From contig JAJHZJ010000694.1 in assembly GCA_023548195.1 (NCBI GenBank), positions 1,612,001 to 1,676,000 on the forward strand: a stretch of 64,000 nt of DNA, given 5' to 3'. The notes beneath the pieces are model-generated. The model was given only the letters and a program-made list of their open reading frames with translations. It was not told where the DNA came from and searched no databases. Within the stretch, counting starts at the first letter, position 1. Each line of letters starts with the position of its first letter. A program made the translations under genes and the position numbers. Source of the stretch: Bettongia penicillata ogilbyi (lineage: Eukaryota > Chordata > Mammalia > Diprotodontia > Potoroidae). Of the stretch, positions 13,601-28,600 are shown piece after piece.

Positions 13601-16600
13601 GTACCAAAGGTGGTGTTATCATCTTCACTTAACAGATGAGGATTTCTCATTTCTGGTGATTGAAATTACTATTTCTTAAATGCTAAATGTATGTTTTTTT
13701 CTGAAAGGAATGAGAAATACTTTCTTAAAATCTTATGAATTCATGCAATTTGGAATTTAGGGATTTCACTTATAATTCCTGCAAAGTGTAAAAGTAAGAG
13801 ATAGGGTACCCATAAAGAGCAGGAGCTATCTCTGAGTCTCAGAGAAAAGTGACTTGCCCATAGTCACACAGTGAAAACAATTTGCCAACACACATAGTCT
13901 GTCAGAGACAGAATTGGAATCCAGACCTTCTTCCTTGATAAAACTGGTACATAGCCACTATTCCAGCCTTCTGTTTCTTTCATTAAAGGAACATTAACAC
14001 TCTTTTAGAATTGCCACATCTTTTGTAGGTAAAATACCATTATGGGAACTGTCATTTCAACAGAGAAATCATATATTAGAATTGCTTCTGTGTCCTGGAG
14101 CATGACCCATAGAAATAGTAGCATTGTTGGTCTGATTTTGATCAGTTCTCTATATACCAAATAATCTTATATTTTGAGTCTTTACTGTGGTGACTATGTA
14201 ATAGAAATACCTGGTAATTTTAAAACTGAGACAAAAAAAAAACAAAGCTTGATTATTTTTTATTTGCTTTAGGTGTGGCTAAGGGGACAGGCAGATAATA
14301 AAACCTTAGTTAAATACCTAGTATTTGCCAGGCACTGTATTAAGTGCTTTACAAATATCTCATTTGATAGGATAGGAGAACTGAGCTATGACAAAACTGA
14401 ATTGTTTATATTTCAGTAATCCTACCATTAACTAGAAATTTCCTTGCCTCAAATATGGACCCACCTAATCAGATGTCCACATAAATTCCCAAACTATCCA
14501 CAGAAAGAAAACACTTGAAAAGATCCAGTGAGTGGTACATCTTCCTAACACCTTCCTTCAGTTCAGCAGATACAATAAATACCTAGTTTGTAGAACAGTG
14601 TGCTATAAGTTGGAGAAGATTGAAACATCAGATGAAACACAATCCTTGCTTTCATGGATCTTACAATTAAAAAGATATTACTATAAAAAAATACAAAGTG
14701 TGTTAGAGAGGTATAGAGTGCATTAGAGAGGTACATAGTGCTATGTGTAGTCAGAGATATGTATTTTGATGACTACGTATTTTTTTAATGAATCATCTGT
14801 GTGAATTTGTAATCGTTTTAGGTAACTATTCCCAGTAGTCTTCTGAAATAGGTTGTTAACAATTATTTTAATTTTATATATGAGTTATGATCCAGAGGAG
14901 TTGACTGCTTGCCCAGTAGATTAGAAAACCCTAAGATTTGCGTTCCTTTGCTTAGCACGGAAATAATTTTGTTTTAAGCCAATATACTGTTTAAAACTGT
15001 TTCTAAAACATTCCTTTGTAGATTTTGACAAAATCATTATATTTTGCAATTAGAAAAGGACTTCATATGATGTGTATATGAGTGGTATTACTTAATGTTG
15101 GCAAAAAACAAATCATCTGTTGATACTTCTAAAAATGCTGTGAGATTTGAAGTAGGAGATTTTGGTCACTAAATTGTTAAGTGGTCTTTATTTCTTGCAG
15201 AATTCTGTTTCTCCTTGGACACATCTTTTGATAGTAATTTAGCTTTAAATAAAGGTTAAAAGTAAATATCTGGTTTTCACCACGTTTCATCTGTTGTTCT
15301 TTACAGCTTGATACTAGCCTGTTGTCTACTTACTTACCGGAAGTTACTCGGATGGCCAGAAAGTTTACTCACATTTCAACTCTTTTGCAGGTATTTATTT
15401 AAAGCTTGTTTTATACGACTTTTAAGTTGTTCATTTCTTCAGTTCCTTAACATACCAAGTGCATAAACTTTCACTTCTTAAGGTTCCTTAACACTATGAT
15501 AATTTATGTTAGAGTCGTTTTGTATCAGTCTAAGGAATGGAAAATTTATTGGTACTTTCTTAAGAAAAATGAATGTTTTTGATAGTTCAAATGCCAGTTT
15601 TATAATTTTTAAAGTTTAATTTGGAAAACATCTCATAGAATGTTGTCAACTATACACTATCTCATTTGCCTACTTCTAAATGACAGTGCACTTTTAGAGG
15701 TCAGTGTCTAATCTAAAGTTTCATTTTAAAACTCTGATTTATATCAACCTACATGATTTGACCAAGCATTCATTTTGGCTATTAGTATAATCTGAAATAT
15801 GCTTGTAGAAAATTGTAAACAATGATATTTCAGTAAAAGTTTTGTCCATATCTTCAAAAGAACAGTCTTTGAAATATATCTTGAAACTGGCTACTATTAT
15901 TTTTGTTTTTATCTTTTTCCTATGAGGCTCAAAACTAAATTCACTAGAAGATAAATTTCAGATAATTATGAGTCAGATAACTATAAAAAAATTTGTAGTT
16001 AACATCTTAGATTAAAATATTTTGCATTGCTTTAATTTTTTTTTTTTGCCTTTTTCATCAATAGTATATAAGGTTATCATTGACATGCATGTGTGAAGCC
16101 TGGGAAGAAATACTGATGCAGATGGATTCTCGTCTTACCAAGTTTGTACAGGTATTATTACTCAAGCCCCCAATTGAAAAGTTAAAGGATGAATTAAATT
16201 CCTTACTTATTTTTAGCTCATGTCTCAGGCATTTCAGAAAACTCATAAATGCAGCAATATTAGCTTAAGAGTAGTAATTTTTCAGTTTGATCTAATTTCT
16301 CAAGTAACTTTAAAAATAGAATAATTTATCCTACAAAATGTCATTCCTGCTTTCCACTTTGATGTAGTTATATGAAATGATTGGTTTATTTGTTGTGATG
16401 ATGATGTGATCATCTGGCATAGAAGATTATCGGATAGGGATCAGGATGATAGATCAGGTAGTCATATAAAATAAGAAAACAACTTGGAGGAGTAAATGTT
16501 ACAATAATTAATTAGTTCCCTCTTTGTCACTGATGTTGTAGTGACTAACTTAAATATGAATTTTTAGTGAAGGCTTAGTGATGGTCTAGGAATTGTGTTC

Positions 16601-19600
16601 CTCTGAATAAATATGTTTACAGTTCTAAATATTTAATTTCTTGGTACAATAAAAATAATTATCAATAGTAATATTTGACTACTAGGAAAAGAACACAACA
16701 ACTTCAGTGCAGGATGAATTCATGCAGCTGCTATTATGGGGGAAAGCAAGGTAATTGGATAATTTTTAATTTGTACATTAAATGTGTATTATCCTTTTGT
16801 GGAGTTTGTGTACCTTGGGTTTCAAAAATGTGAAGGAGAAAAAGGTTTTAAATAGGAAAAAATTATTAAAATTCTGCTTTTTGTCTTTAATTTTAGCCTT
16901 GAACTTCAATCCCTCTTAATGAACCAGTTAACAGTAAAGGTACAGTTAATAATACAATATGTGACTTTGTGTTTTAAAATGGCTGTGAATTTCAAAGAAT
17001 AGGAATTGGATCTCTGCTTTCATTGGTGTAGGGAACTCCCAGATGGGGAGATCCCCTTCTATCACTGTTAGTCAGCACCTTATAAGCATAGTCTCAGTGT
17101 TGTCTGGAACCCTGAAAGGTTTTTTGGTTTGCCAGAGGTCACAGAGGCTATTTATATGTCAAAGGTGAGACTTGAATCCAGGTCATCTGGGCTTTAAGGT
17201 CAACACTTTATCCATTATGCCACACTAGCTCTTGTAAATGTAAAGCATACATTTTATTGCTTCCTTTAAAGAGACATGTCTTCTCTTAGGTGCATGCTGA
17301 ATTATTTCTCTTCTCTTAATTAGGGCTTAAAAAAACTTGGCCAGTCTATAGAGTCTTCATACTCCAGTATACAAAAATTGGTCATCAGTCATCTGCAGAG
17401 GTATGATTATTTTGAATACTTTAGCACTGTAGCTGTTGAAATTGACTTAGCTAGAGGTTTATCACCTAGTGACTACTGTCCCTTATCCATGGCTCCAAAC
17501 TTGTACATCTTTTCGAGCTGATCATCTTGGTTAATCAAACATTGAACTGGTTATTGGAGTAGAATTTAAAGAACCAGTGGCTGAGTCCATCTATCACCTC
17601 TAGACTGTTTTCTCCAGCACATGTAGATTGACTCTTTTTCTTCCCCACCACCTGTCTTTAACAGATTTGGAAATGGTCTTGTTACTTACTCTGCCTTGAG
17701 GAAATGAAATCAGGAAGTAATGTTGAGTTTAAGATTTGAACTATGGTGAAAACCCAACATGAGATCTTAATAGTTTAGGGCTTTTGAATTTTAGATTTAA
17801 ATACAGTGATTGTTTTATAATATCAGGATAGGTTATTGTAATGTAATTTGGATTGTATTTTAATTTCATGTCTCAGGAGGCATGAGGACAGAATGATGCA
17901 TTTATCTTCTTAGGGGTATCTTAGAAAATAAAACTCAAATTAAACTTACTGTAAATTTCTAGTCTGAAAAATTGTAAATTTTTAGGCTATGTATTTAGTA
18001 CCCATGATGATGGTAGGTAGTGATGGTAATAATTGGGAAATTATATTTTCTTTTACTTTGGCAGTGGCTCTGAGGCCTTATTGTACCATTTGAGTGAATT
18101 GAAAGGAATGGCTTCTTGGAAACAAAAATATGAACCTCTTGGACTAGATGCCACTGGAATTGAAGGTAGCCAGTTTATTTCTCAGTAGATTACATTAAAG
18201 TTGCTTTTGCTTATAAGTAAAATCCTGTCTTTTTTCCATAGATGCTATTACTTCTGTGGGTTCTTTCATATTAAAGGCAAATGAACTTCTTCAGTAAGTA
18301 TCAGAAATGTATGACAGTTTTTGTTTTTCCTCCTAATTATACAACTTAAATAATAAGATCTCAATCTAACTTTTTTTTTGAAGAAGAAAAAAATAAGAAA
18401 GCCAAAGGAAAAAGATGACTTTTTTCCTAAAAGTGGAGAAATTTTATTTTGTTTTAACAGCCTAAGTGCAAATTTCTTGTGGTCAGTCAGTAAATATTAA
18501 TTGAGTGAAGGTAATTTTGTCAGTTTTTACATTTTTAAATCCTCTTTCCTCTGGGGTAATTACAGCATAGTACTTTTATTCCTTCTTACAGATAGAACAA
18601 TTGAGGCAATAAAAGTTAAATAGTTCAAAGTCACTCAGCCAAAGATGCTAACTGCTACATGTTATGCCTATACTGAGTAGTTTAGACACAGCAACTAATT
18701 GAAGAGGAAGAGAGGCAATGAAACTAAATATTAACTAATATTTAATATTAAAAGTGGGAAAAAAATCTTGGCATATCTGTTGAATGCAAACTCATTATTA
18801 GTCAATAGTGTGATGTTGCTGAAAAAAATAACTAATGTAAACTTAAGTCTCATTAATTCATTTGTTAATTATCTACTACATGCAGTGGTAGTGGTAGTAT
18901 ATAAAATGTTGGACTTGGGAGTATGCAGGACCTCAGTTAAAATCCTTATATCACTTCCTAAATGTGTTACTGTGAGCAAGTCATTTATTTACCTCGTAAA
19001 ATGAGTGAGGTTGGATGGGATGACCTCTCCCCATCTGTATGTTACTCCGTAGGTTCTGAATCACAATTTTAGAGCTGGAAGAGATATGAAAGGTCATCCC
19101 ATCCAACTTCACTCATTTTACAGCCGAAACAATGAGGCTGAGAGAGGTTGAATGATTTGCCCAAGATCACATAGGTAGTAAAATGCAAGTCCTGGGAATT
19201 TGCCTGAGGGGAAAATAGTAAATAACTTGCTTACAGTAACACTCTTAGGAAGTGATACTATGCTGTAATTATTTCAGAGGAAAGGAGATGCTTTGTAAAA
19301 CTTCGTTGAGTTAAATAGATGGGATTCCTGACTGGGGTGGAAAATTAGGCTTAGATGACCTTCAACATCTCTTCCAGTTCTCAGGCTGTGTTGTTTTAGT
19401 GTGACATTCCTGAACTTCATAGAAGTGATAAGAATTTCTTTTTCTTTGAAATAGTAGTGGTGTGATCATGTTGGTGCTGACCGTTGTTGCTAAGGAACCT
19501 AAAATAAGTCACCTAATAATTTCGTACTTCAGATTTCTTACTGTATACAATAGGTCAATGATACTGATCTAATTTCCCTAGGAGTATTATTTGAGTTAAT

Positions 19601-22600
19601 GTTTGCAAAAGACTTTGAGATTTGGAGAGGATAAGTGTAATATAAATGTCATGTTTTTTACTTTTAATAATGATCTTAGCATTTATAAGCTTATATGACT
19701 CCTACTTTTGTATCCAGAAAAGGATTTAAGCAAAATGAAAATTGCTTTACAGAAATTATTTTTGGTTTTATCTGTAGATAACAGGGAAATTCACTTTTTG
19801 TAATCCTAGTACTTGTGAAGATCAGAAATTATGTTCTAAAAATAATGTCCTTTGAGACCACAGGAATTGCCACAGTAGAAATTTCACAATAATGATTTTT
19901 TCTTGGTGTTGAGGTTTTTTCTTTATTCTGATCAGTGAGCATATTTCTGTATTGTGATGATAATGTTGAACAGTTTTTCTGATTTCCTTTATTTGCAAAG
20001 TTAGAAAAGGATTTCACACTTTACTGAATACTTGAAAAGAATGTTATATTTTGTGGCAAATTTTCTTAGAACCAGGTAGAATCTGAGTCGTTTGTTGTTG
20101 TTAAAATGGAAATGAATTTGCTCTTTTGGAATATAATTTCTAGATTTGTTAGGTTTATGAATTTTGTCCTTAAAATTCTAATTTTGTAGTTAACTGTAGT
20201 TAATATAGCTAATTAAGATGAAATATATAGCAATGAGACTTATGCATATTAACTTTAGATATAAACTCTATCTCACTGTAAGTAAAAAAAGTAAGGGGAA
20301 TCAGCCACCCAAAATACATTTTATTACTAACCCTTTCTGTTTTGTTTGTTTAGAGTTATAGATAGTAGTATGAAAAACTTCAAAGCATTTTTCCGGTGGC
20401 TGTATGTAGGTAAGATTATCTGAATATTTCTTTCTACTTGTTTTATCTTTCAGTTCTTGATGGATAAGAGTAATAACTTAATTCTAGAGTCACTCTACTA
20501 AAATAATTTACTTGTATTTTTTCAACTGAGAGTAAATAATAAATAATAGTAAACACTCATATTTAACTTTAACTTATATTTTAAAAATCTGTCCCCTCTA
20601 TACTTTAACAACACTCATTACATATCTCACTCATTTTGACACTTCTCCTTATCACAAGTTCAGACCCAGGAGAACATACACATATTTATTCATAACATGA
20701 TTACATATATTTATAATATATATTTATATCGCATATATATTTGCACATGTATATACACATGTGTAAATAATACATATGCTTATGTCATCTCTTATTTTTT
20801 TTAAAAATCCTCTAATTTTTTTATATATGGTTGTCCTATTTTGTTTCCATTTTCTTTGCCAGGGAGAATGATGTTTGGTAGGAATGAACAGGACAAAAAT
20901 GGCTAATAGAGATTAGTAGGGAAAATAGCCAGCTACCCTGCATGAGCTAGTAATCAGATCCAGATGAACTCTTTCCTGGAATACTGAAAACTGGGAGATT
21001 TAATTGCTGAGTTACTGTCATTGGCATTTGAGAGATCACTGAGAGTGGAGAAATGCTACAATATTGAAGGACAAATTTGTTTGAATTTTCTAAAGAAAGA
21101 AGAGAATGAAGCCTGAAAACTATAGACCAGTAAGACTGAGACCACTAAGACTTAGAGTCTAGTAAGTGGTAGTCTCAGAAAGCCTCGAGTCAATATGACA
21201 GGCTTGGTTTTGTTTGGGTTTTTTTTGTTTGTTTGTTTGTTTGTTTTGGACAGAGCTACTAGATGGGCAGGTCAGGGGAATGTTTATACGTTCTAGCAAG
21301 GCATATGACACAGACTCATACTGTCAAATGACGAGAGATGTGAGAGAGATACAATGATGTAGTTTGTTGAGTTCAGAGCTAGTTTGATGGCAAGACCCAG
21401 AGTACCCAGTGTCAACTGGACTCTGATTGCATTTATGCTTCATGAGTCTGTACATGGTCTCCTTGACTAGTGAGCATGTTTGTGAGCTACTTAGGGAGAG
21501 GTGTAAATGACATCTTTATCAGCTTCCTAAGAGGGATAAGTAGCATATTGGATAATAGTTTCAGATCCAAAAATATGTCAACAGACTAGAATATTGGGCC
21601 AAATATATTAAGGTCAAATTTAATGAACATAGATGTAAAATCTCATGTATTCAGTTTAGGGGACAGAGTCAAACCACTTTGAGAGTGTTCTGTTCAGTTT
21701 GGGTGGTATTTTTTAGGAAGGACTGTGATCCTCTAAACAGTATACACTGGCAAGCAGAAAGGGGAAGAGCCTCAAGTTTATATTGTATGAAAGTTGATTG
21801 GAGGAATGAGGAAATGCTTAGCGTAGAGAAGGGATGATTTGGGGAGACCTGAGGTTGTCTTAATGTCTTTAATGTCATGTTCAGGAAGGATTAGACTGGC
21901 AGTGGGTAGAAGTTGCAAAGAAGTAAATTTAGGCTTGCTATTAGAAAAAGCTTTGTAACTTCCTCCAGTGGGCTCCCCTAGGATATGAGGGGTTCCACCT
22001 GCTGGAGTGAGGCAAAGCAAAGGCTGGCTGGATCACTACTTGTCAAGTCGTCTGTAGAGGGATTGCTTTTTTGGGTATGGGTTGGATAAAGATAGCCCCT
22101 GAGACCCTTCCAACGCTGAGATTCTGGGTATATTAACTATTCACTATTAAAATCCTGAAATACAAAAAGAAAAACTTTATATGCAGTAATGTTCAAAACT
22201 TTCATTTTTAGTGAGGCCCCAAACCCATAAAGATAGCATTTATGACTTTTTACCTGATAGCTTTGCTTTGTTCCCAAAACAGATATTAGCCATTTAAGCT
22301 TCATTTGTCTCCTGCTGTGAAGCTTCCTGGTTGATTCCATCTAGTCCTAGAAGGAAACATTTTCTCAGTTAAGGGACTTCCCCATGCTGTCATAGTCAGT
22401 GTGTCAGGGATAATTTAAATTCATCTTTTCCTGACTCCAGTGCGGGCATCTAGCCACTATACCCCACTGCCTTGACTGCATTTTACAATAGTAATAGGCT
22501 GTTTCTTCCTCCAAATTCCTGCTCTGCTGCCTTGTACCGTGAAGGTGAGCCTGAGTTCTGGAGTGCTGAGCCTGCAGTGCATGGGTAGAACGTGTCAAAC

Positions 22601-25600
22601 TGAAAGGCTTTGATGGTAAGCCCAGCAACAGACTTAGCCTTTTGGCTAAGGATCAGTGTAGTTAATCATGAAGGGGTTTAGAACCTGAAGTTTGGCCACT
22701 AAATGATGAATTAGTTACCATTTCCTAAAGTGTAGTTCACAATCTCTTGTCAGTTAAGGAATTACACTCTGATTAAATAAAACATTATCGAAGTGACAGC
22801 TTTTAATATTTTTTTCTTTATTGAAAGTCTTAGCTAACAAAAAGGAAAGTTTATGATGAATCTTCATCATAGTTTCATATGGGGAAAGAGAGTAAACAAG
22901 AGGATAAGAGGCTTGGGTTCAGTGTCTGACACTAATTTGTAGTTTGACATTGGGCTAATCACTGAAATGAGCTAGTCTGTGAAATGAGGAAGTTGAAGCA
23001 GATTATTTCTTAAGTCTCATCCAGCACTGAAAAACCTTAAATAATGGTTTGTAATAATCATTGTGTTGGGGTATTGCATAAAGTATGTTTTCTAAGGTAA
23101 TATCTAAAGATGGATATGAAGAGTCTGTGATGTATAAGCAACTCTTAAAATATTAACTACAGTTAAGTGAATCATTTATATATAATAGTGGAAATGTTTT
23201 TGGTGATGGATTGAAAAATTGAAAAAATAATGCCTTACAGAGAACAAAGCTTTGTGGAGAAAATCTGATAGATGAGGTTTCTCTAGCTAAGAGACAGAAG
23301 CTGTTGTAAAAATAGACACCATCATCATCACAGAAACTAACATTTATTATAGTGCTTTTTCATTTGAACAAAGGAAGACATAGAATTCAGAATGGAGAAA
23401 TAGAGAAAAAGTGAGTGATGTTTGAATGGAATAAAAGGATTGAACAGAATTTAATCTTAATTTGTAGTGTCTAATCCCTGAAGGAAAGTATTTCTTCCTG
23501 AGACATAAATGTGGGATATTGTGTTCTAGAAGATACTCCTTTGAACGAACGAAGAAATTTGTTCAATGAAAAAGTGTACACTAAAGTTCTTCTTCTTACT
23601 CAATGTTTCTGTATTTTTCATTGAAAGATAATCTTAACTTTATGTTTCCAGCAATGTTGAGAATGTCCGAAGACCATGTGCTTCCAGAACTGAACAAGGT
23701 AGTATATTTTCCTAGAGCAGATTATTGTGAGGGTTTAGAAGGCCCAGCTACCTGGCAGGCCAAGCAGTATTACATAACTGATCTAGAAATTCAGCATGTC
23801 AAATACTTACTTCATAGCAGGCATTGTAGATATATATTATTAAAACTTTGTCTAAAAGAAAATCTCTGCAAGATATATATTCTGTCCCAAAAGAGATTTG
23901 AGATTGATATGGTTTGTCAAACATTATAATAATCACTGAATTCTAGGCATTTATGCTTTAGTAATTCAAAGGACTCATGATGGAGTCATTGTGAATGATC
24001 CTTTCCATGGTGCTGATCACAACCCATTCATGCCTTTTTAACGTCATGCATTTCTTATACCTGTCCTTCCATGAGTCCTCTGTTGAGAATCTACCCATTA
24101 CACTGGAGGCCTTTCAGCACTTGAGATGTTCATCTGTTATCTCTTTCTTTTACTGTGCAAGACAGCACAAAGTAAACACAGGATGCGCAAATTTGGGATA
24201 GCCACCCCAAATATTCACACGGACTGTCTGTGCCCAACTTGTGGTAGAGCATTCCAAGCTCCTATTGGTCTGGTCAGCCACAGTCAGATACATGGAAATT
24301 TTACTTTATTATGGTGATGTCATTTTGGTCCTCTTCGAGAACGAAGGACAACAGCCAACCAACTGTATGATTAATCCTTTCTTTTTTCTGATCATACACT
24401 TCCTGAGTGCTATCTTTAACACTACTTGTTGCATGTTTGTCACCATTGGCAATATGCCGCAACCTTCTTAACATCTCTGTTTTTCCTTTGCGTCACCAGC
24501 AATTTTGATTTTTCAGAAATTGTAGAATTCTGCTGCCTTAGCCATATAACATCACTGGCAGAGCATTGGTGTTTTTAAAAATTGCTTTTCACCTTAAGAG
24601 CATCCCGAGCTCTTTGAAGACTCTTTGTTAGTCAGTAAACATCTACTAAATACCTACTATATGCCAAATCCTGTGCTGAGCACTTCACAGTTTTCCAAAT
24701 ATGATCCAGTTTACGTTTTTCTTCGATTCTGTGCCCAGTTCATTGGCTCTCTGCAGTGCTTGTCTAAGATATGTATACAGCTGTGGTAACTCAATGTGCT
24801 GCCAATCCAGCTGCTTGCCAGAATCTCACCAGTTGGCATTTTTAGTAATTTGGTTTTCTCTTTGTAGATTGTCAGGCTTATCTCTTTAGAATCGTTGTGA
24901 ATCTTCTTAACATAATTATTTTGTGGACTGATGTAGCAAGCACAATGTCATTTGGAGTATGTCCTGATCTCTAGGGAATATTTCTACCATTTGGACTTTA
25001 GGATACTCTTTGGCAGTGGTGTAATGAGCATGTATTTCACTTTTGTACCTCGTTTGATATTAATAATCAGAGAAGCTCTGGATAAAGTTATCTCTTTTGT
25101 TGTTTCTCAGTGAATTTTGTGTGATCTTAACATATGCATAGGATGCACTTTGTTGAAAGAAAACATTTAAATCTTCATTTTGCTCTACTGAATTTGTTTT
25201 TATAATCAAACAAGATCTTATAATCTCTAATTTTTAATCAGATCAATGAAGATATAATCTGCTGTAGAATATTTTGTAAAAATTTGATTGTTTCCACTCA
25301 TTTTTCTCAAATGTACTTTCCATTCTTATATAGATCATTCTTATCTCAGATCATCTCACCTCAGACACTTGACACTCACTAGCTGTGTGATCTTGGGCAA
25401 GTCACTTTACCCCACTTGCCTCATCCTGGGTCATCTCCAGCCATCCTGATGAATATCTGGTCACTGGATTCAGATGGCTCTGGAGGAGAAGTGAGCCTGG
25501 TGACCTGCACAGCCCTCCCTCACTGAAAACAAAGTCAAGTGCAAGTCAAGTCATTATTTCTCTGATGGCATGGTCTTCCTCAGCAACAACATATGCACAC

Positions 25601-28600
25601 ACGCACACATACATCATTCTTATAAAGATTAGAAATGAAAAACTAGTCATTTGGGTCAGTAGAATAATGATAGTAATTTTGGTAGTAGTAGTAGTTGTAA
25701 TAGTAGTTGTAGCTGAAATATATAGTTCATGATATCCTTTTGATCACCTTTTTTTTAATAAAACCATTTGTATTTTTTTTTAATCATTTGGCATCTGCCC
25801 CTTTTTTAGTTGGTGCAGTGCAAAACAGTAGTAGTAGGGAGCCTTTGGATCACAGTTTGAATCCCAGTTTAGCCACTTGTGTGATCTTGGACAAGTCCCA
25901 ATCTCTTTGTCTCTGCCTTCTCATCTGCAGAATAAGAGATTTAGACTAATTGATCTCTAATTAATTGATTGAGAAGTACATTGGAACCTAACCACTAATT
26001 ATAGCATCTTTTATATTTAAGGAAAATGAAGCAACAAAAATGTGGCAGAACTGAAATTTAAACTAACCAGACTGTTTAGCCTCCAAGACCCTCTAGTTCT
26101 AAATTTATGGACCCTTGGGTTTGAGAATCAACCCCTTAATCCTGTATAAGATCCAGGACAGACCTCTATTGTATTTACTTTGTTTAGCCCAACTATACAG
26201 CTTTGTTTTCTTTTGTGTCATTTCTATTTATTGATGTAATACAAGGGGACTATGATGTTAAAAGTCCAAATGTCATTCCACTGTCATTGAAGATGAAAAT
26301 AGCTTCTATTATGGCAGTGCTGTCATCTTTTCCCTTTTACGTTTCTTTGTTTTTCTTCTAGTTTTACCTATAAAAGTTCTTAATAGTCTGTCTTGGTTGG
26401 AGCTTATGCCAAGCTTTCTGTTGACTAATTTGCCCTCCTACAGCTCTTTCTTTTATTTTGGAGGGAATGTTGCCCATAATTTTGTAATCTTTAACATTTT
26501 TCAAATAAGTTTGTGTTCCAGATTGGTATTTCTTTTGTCTACCGTACTTCTCGGCTTAGAAAAGAGTTTAAGGCTTAAACTTTTTCTTCTCTCTTTGACC
26601 AAGTTATTACAGTTGCCTAGACTTCAGTAGAAAGTAAAAATATTTCATGTCAGTTTCTTTTTCTTTGTCGACTTCCAATTTTTCCTTAATCAGGTTAAGT
26701 TAGAATGTTTTTGTCTTCTCCTCTTTACCCTTTTAATTTGGTTCTGATTTTGACCTTTGCTCTAATGAATCAGTGATTTCACGCTACACAAAACAAGTAT
26801 CTTTATGGTCTTCATTTTATCTTTTTGAAGTCTATTTTCCTTTGTAGCTTCTTTTGATGATAGAAGGATTAAATACTTTAATTGATGCAATACAGATTTG
26901 GTTCTTGGTGATGAAAATTTTTTCTTCTGATTCTGAGGACTGTGAAACGTTTTAATGGCTTGACAGATGTGACAGTGGAATCTCCTTCTCCTTGGTATTT
27001 TAAAAAGTAGTGACTAAGATGGGCTAGGTATTGGCTAGCCTGGGGCCAGATGGACTCAATCAGCCTTAATTGAACAAAATCAGTCTCGCTAATGCTCTGT
27101 GCTCTGTATGTCTTGTGAAGGATTGCTTTCAGTCTGAGTAATCAGTCAGCAAATATTTATTAAATACTGTACACCAGATGGGTTACCACAGAACTGTACA
27201 GTTCTGCTGCTTGTACTGAGATGGAATAGCTTTAGAGAATTCCAGTTGGGTGAGAGAAAGTGACCCATCCCCAGTGCCCTCATGACCTCTAAAAGATGAA
27301 AGGTGAAATCAGAGTCAAAGCTGTTTGAAGCTGCCATACTTAATCCAGAATAGGATGGGAGAGAGAATATCAGGGTAACCAGTAATGCTGCAGAGACGAG
27401 TTCTGAGCTGGTTTGGGAGTGGTGCTGGCTCACTCTTGATCTTGAGAGCTTCCTTCAAAGACCTCTTCAGGATGTAAGGAATTGAAGAGCTGTTTGCTTG
27501 GTTGGGTCAAGGAGTAAGTAGGCTCTTTGTTTTTTAGTACATGCCTCTCCAAGCACTCTTATAGCCTATGAATTCATGATCTTATAATTGTATGAACTTT
27601 AAATATTGAAGTTTATTCTGGAAAAAACAGTTTTATATGAGTTTCTGTATTATTCACTAAGTGACAAAATTATGCTTTTTTAGTTGTTTTAGCATTTATT
27701 TGAGAAATTTCCTTTTATATAGATGTTTGATTCTTAAGAACATTTTGTTCTTTTCCTTTTTTTGGCAGATGACTCAAAAAGATATCACATTTGTTGCTGA
27801 TTTTCTTACTGAGCATTTCAATGAGGTAGGACCAGAATTTTTTCACAGTATTGTCTTTCTTCTGAGAACCAAAGTGGTGACCGTATTTAATTAGAAATAT
27901 GTAACAGCGTTTATTGTAATTTAATAAAAAAGCCTGAATCAGGTTTAAAATAACCGAAAATTGACATTGTCATAGAGCCATTTGATTATCAAGTAAATCA
28001 GTGAACAGTAATGCTTGTTTATAAGAATCTGACCTTTAAATAAGCCGATTTGAGCTGTATTTGACCTCATGTTCTATAATGGAAAATGCATGTGCTATAT
28101 TATAAAACTTGATTGATAATTTGCTTTTAAGTGAATAAGATTGACTGTATTGAGTCATATATTTGTTTTCTCTAGGCTCCAGAGCTTTATAATCGAAAAG
28201 GAAAGTACTTCAATGTAGAAAGAGTTGGTCAGGTAAAATTTTTATTGAACTTAGTTATCATGCTGTTTTTCTAATCTGTAAAAATTTATAGTAGTGTTAG
28301 TCTTAATTAACACTTGTTGAGGTGTGGCAGTATGCTAGATTCCACAATAGAAGATGATCATTTATAAGCAGTTGTGGAACAACTATATAACTAATAACAT
28401 GATTAAAATTTATTTCTTAGAGTATTTCAAATTTAAACTCTTGGTTTCTTTTTTACAGACTATAATGTGTAATAATTTCTATTTACTTAATAATTTTATA
28501 CATGGTATGGTTTGGTCACCTGATTTTGCATGCTTAATGGTAATGAATCACGTCAGGAGATCTAAAAGTGAGATGGATGATCCTCTATACTTGAATAACA

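Noticed and set aside
24126..24317. C2H2 zinc-finger peptide as a host gene
   Set aside because: A single finger next to the RTE-type tail and in the same orientation; explained by the retrotransposon ORF end.
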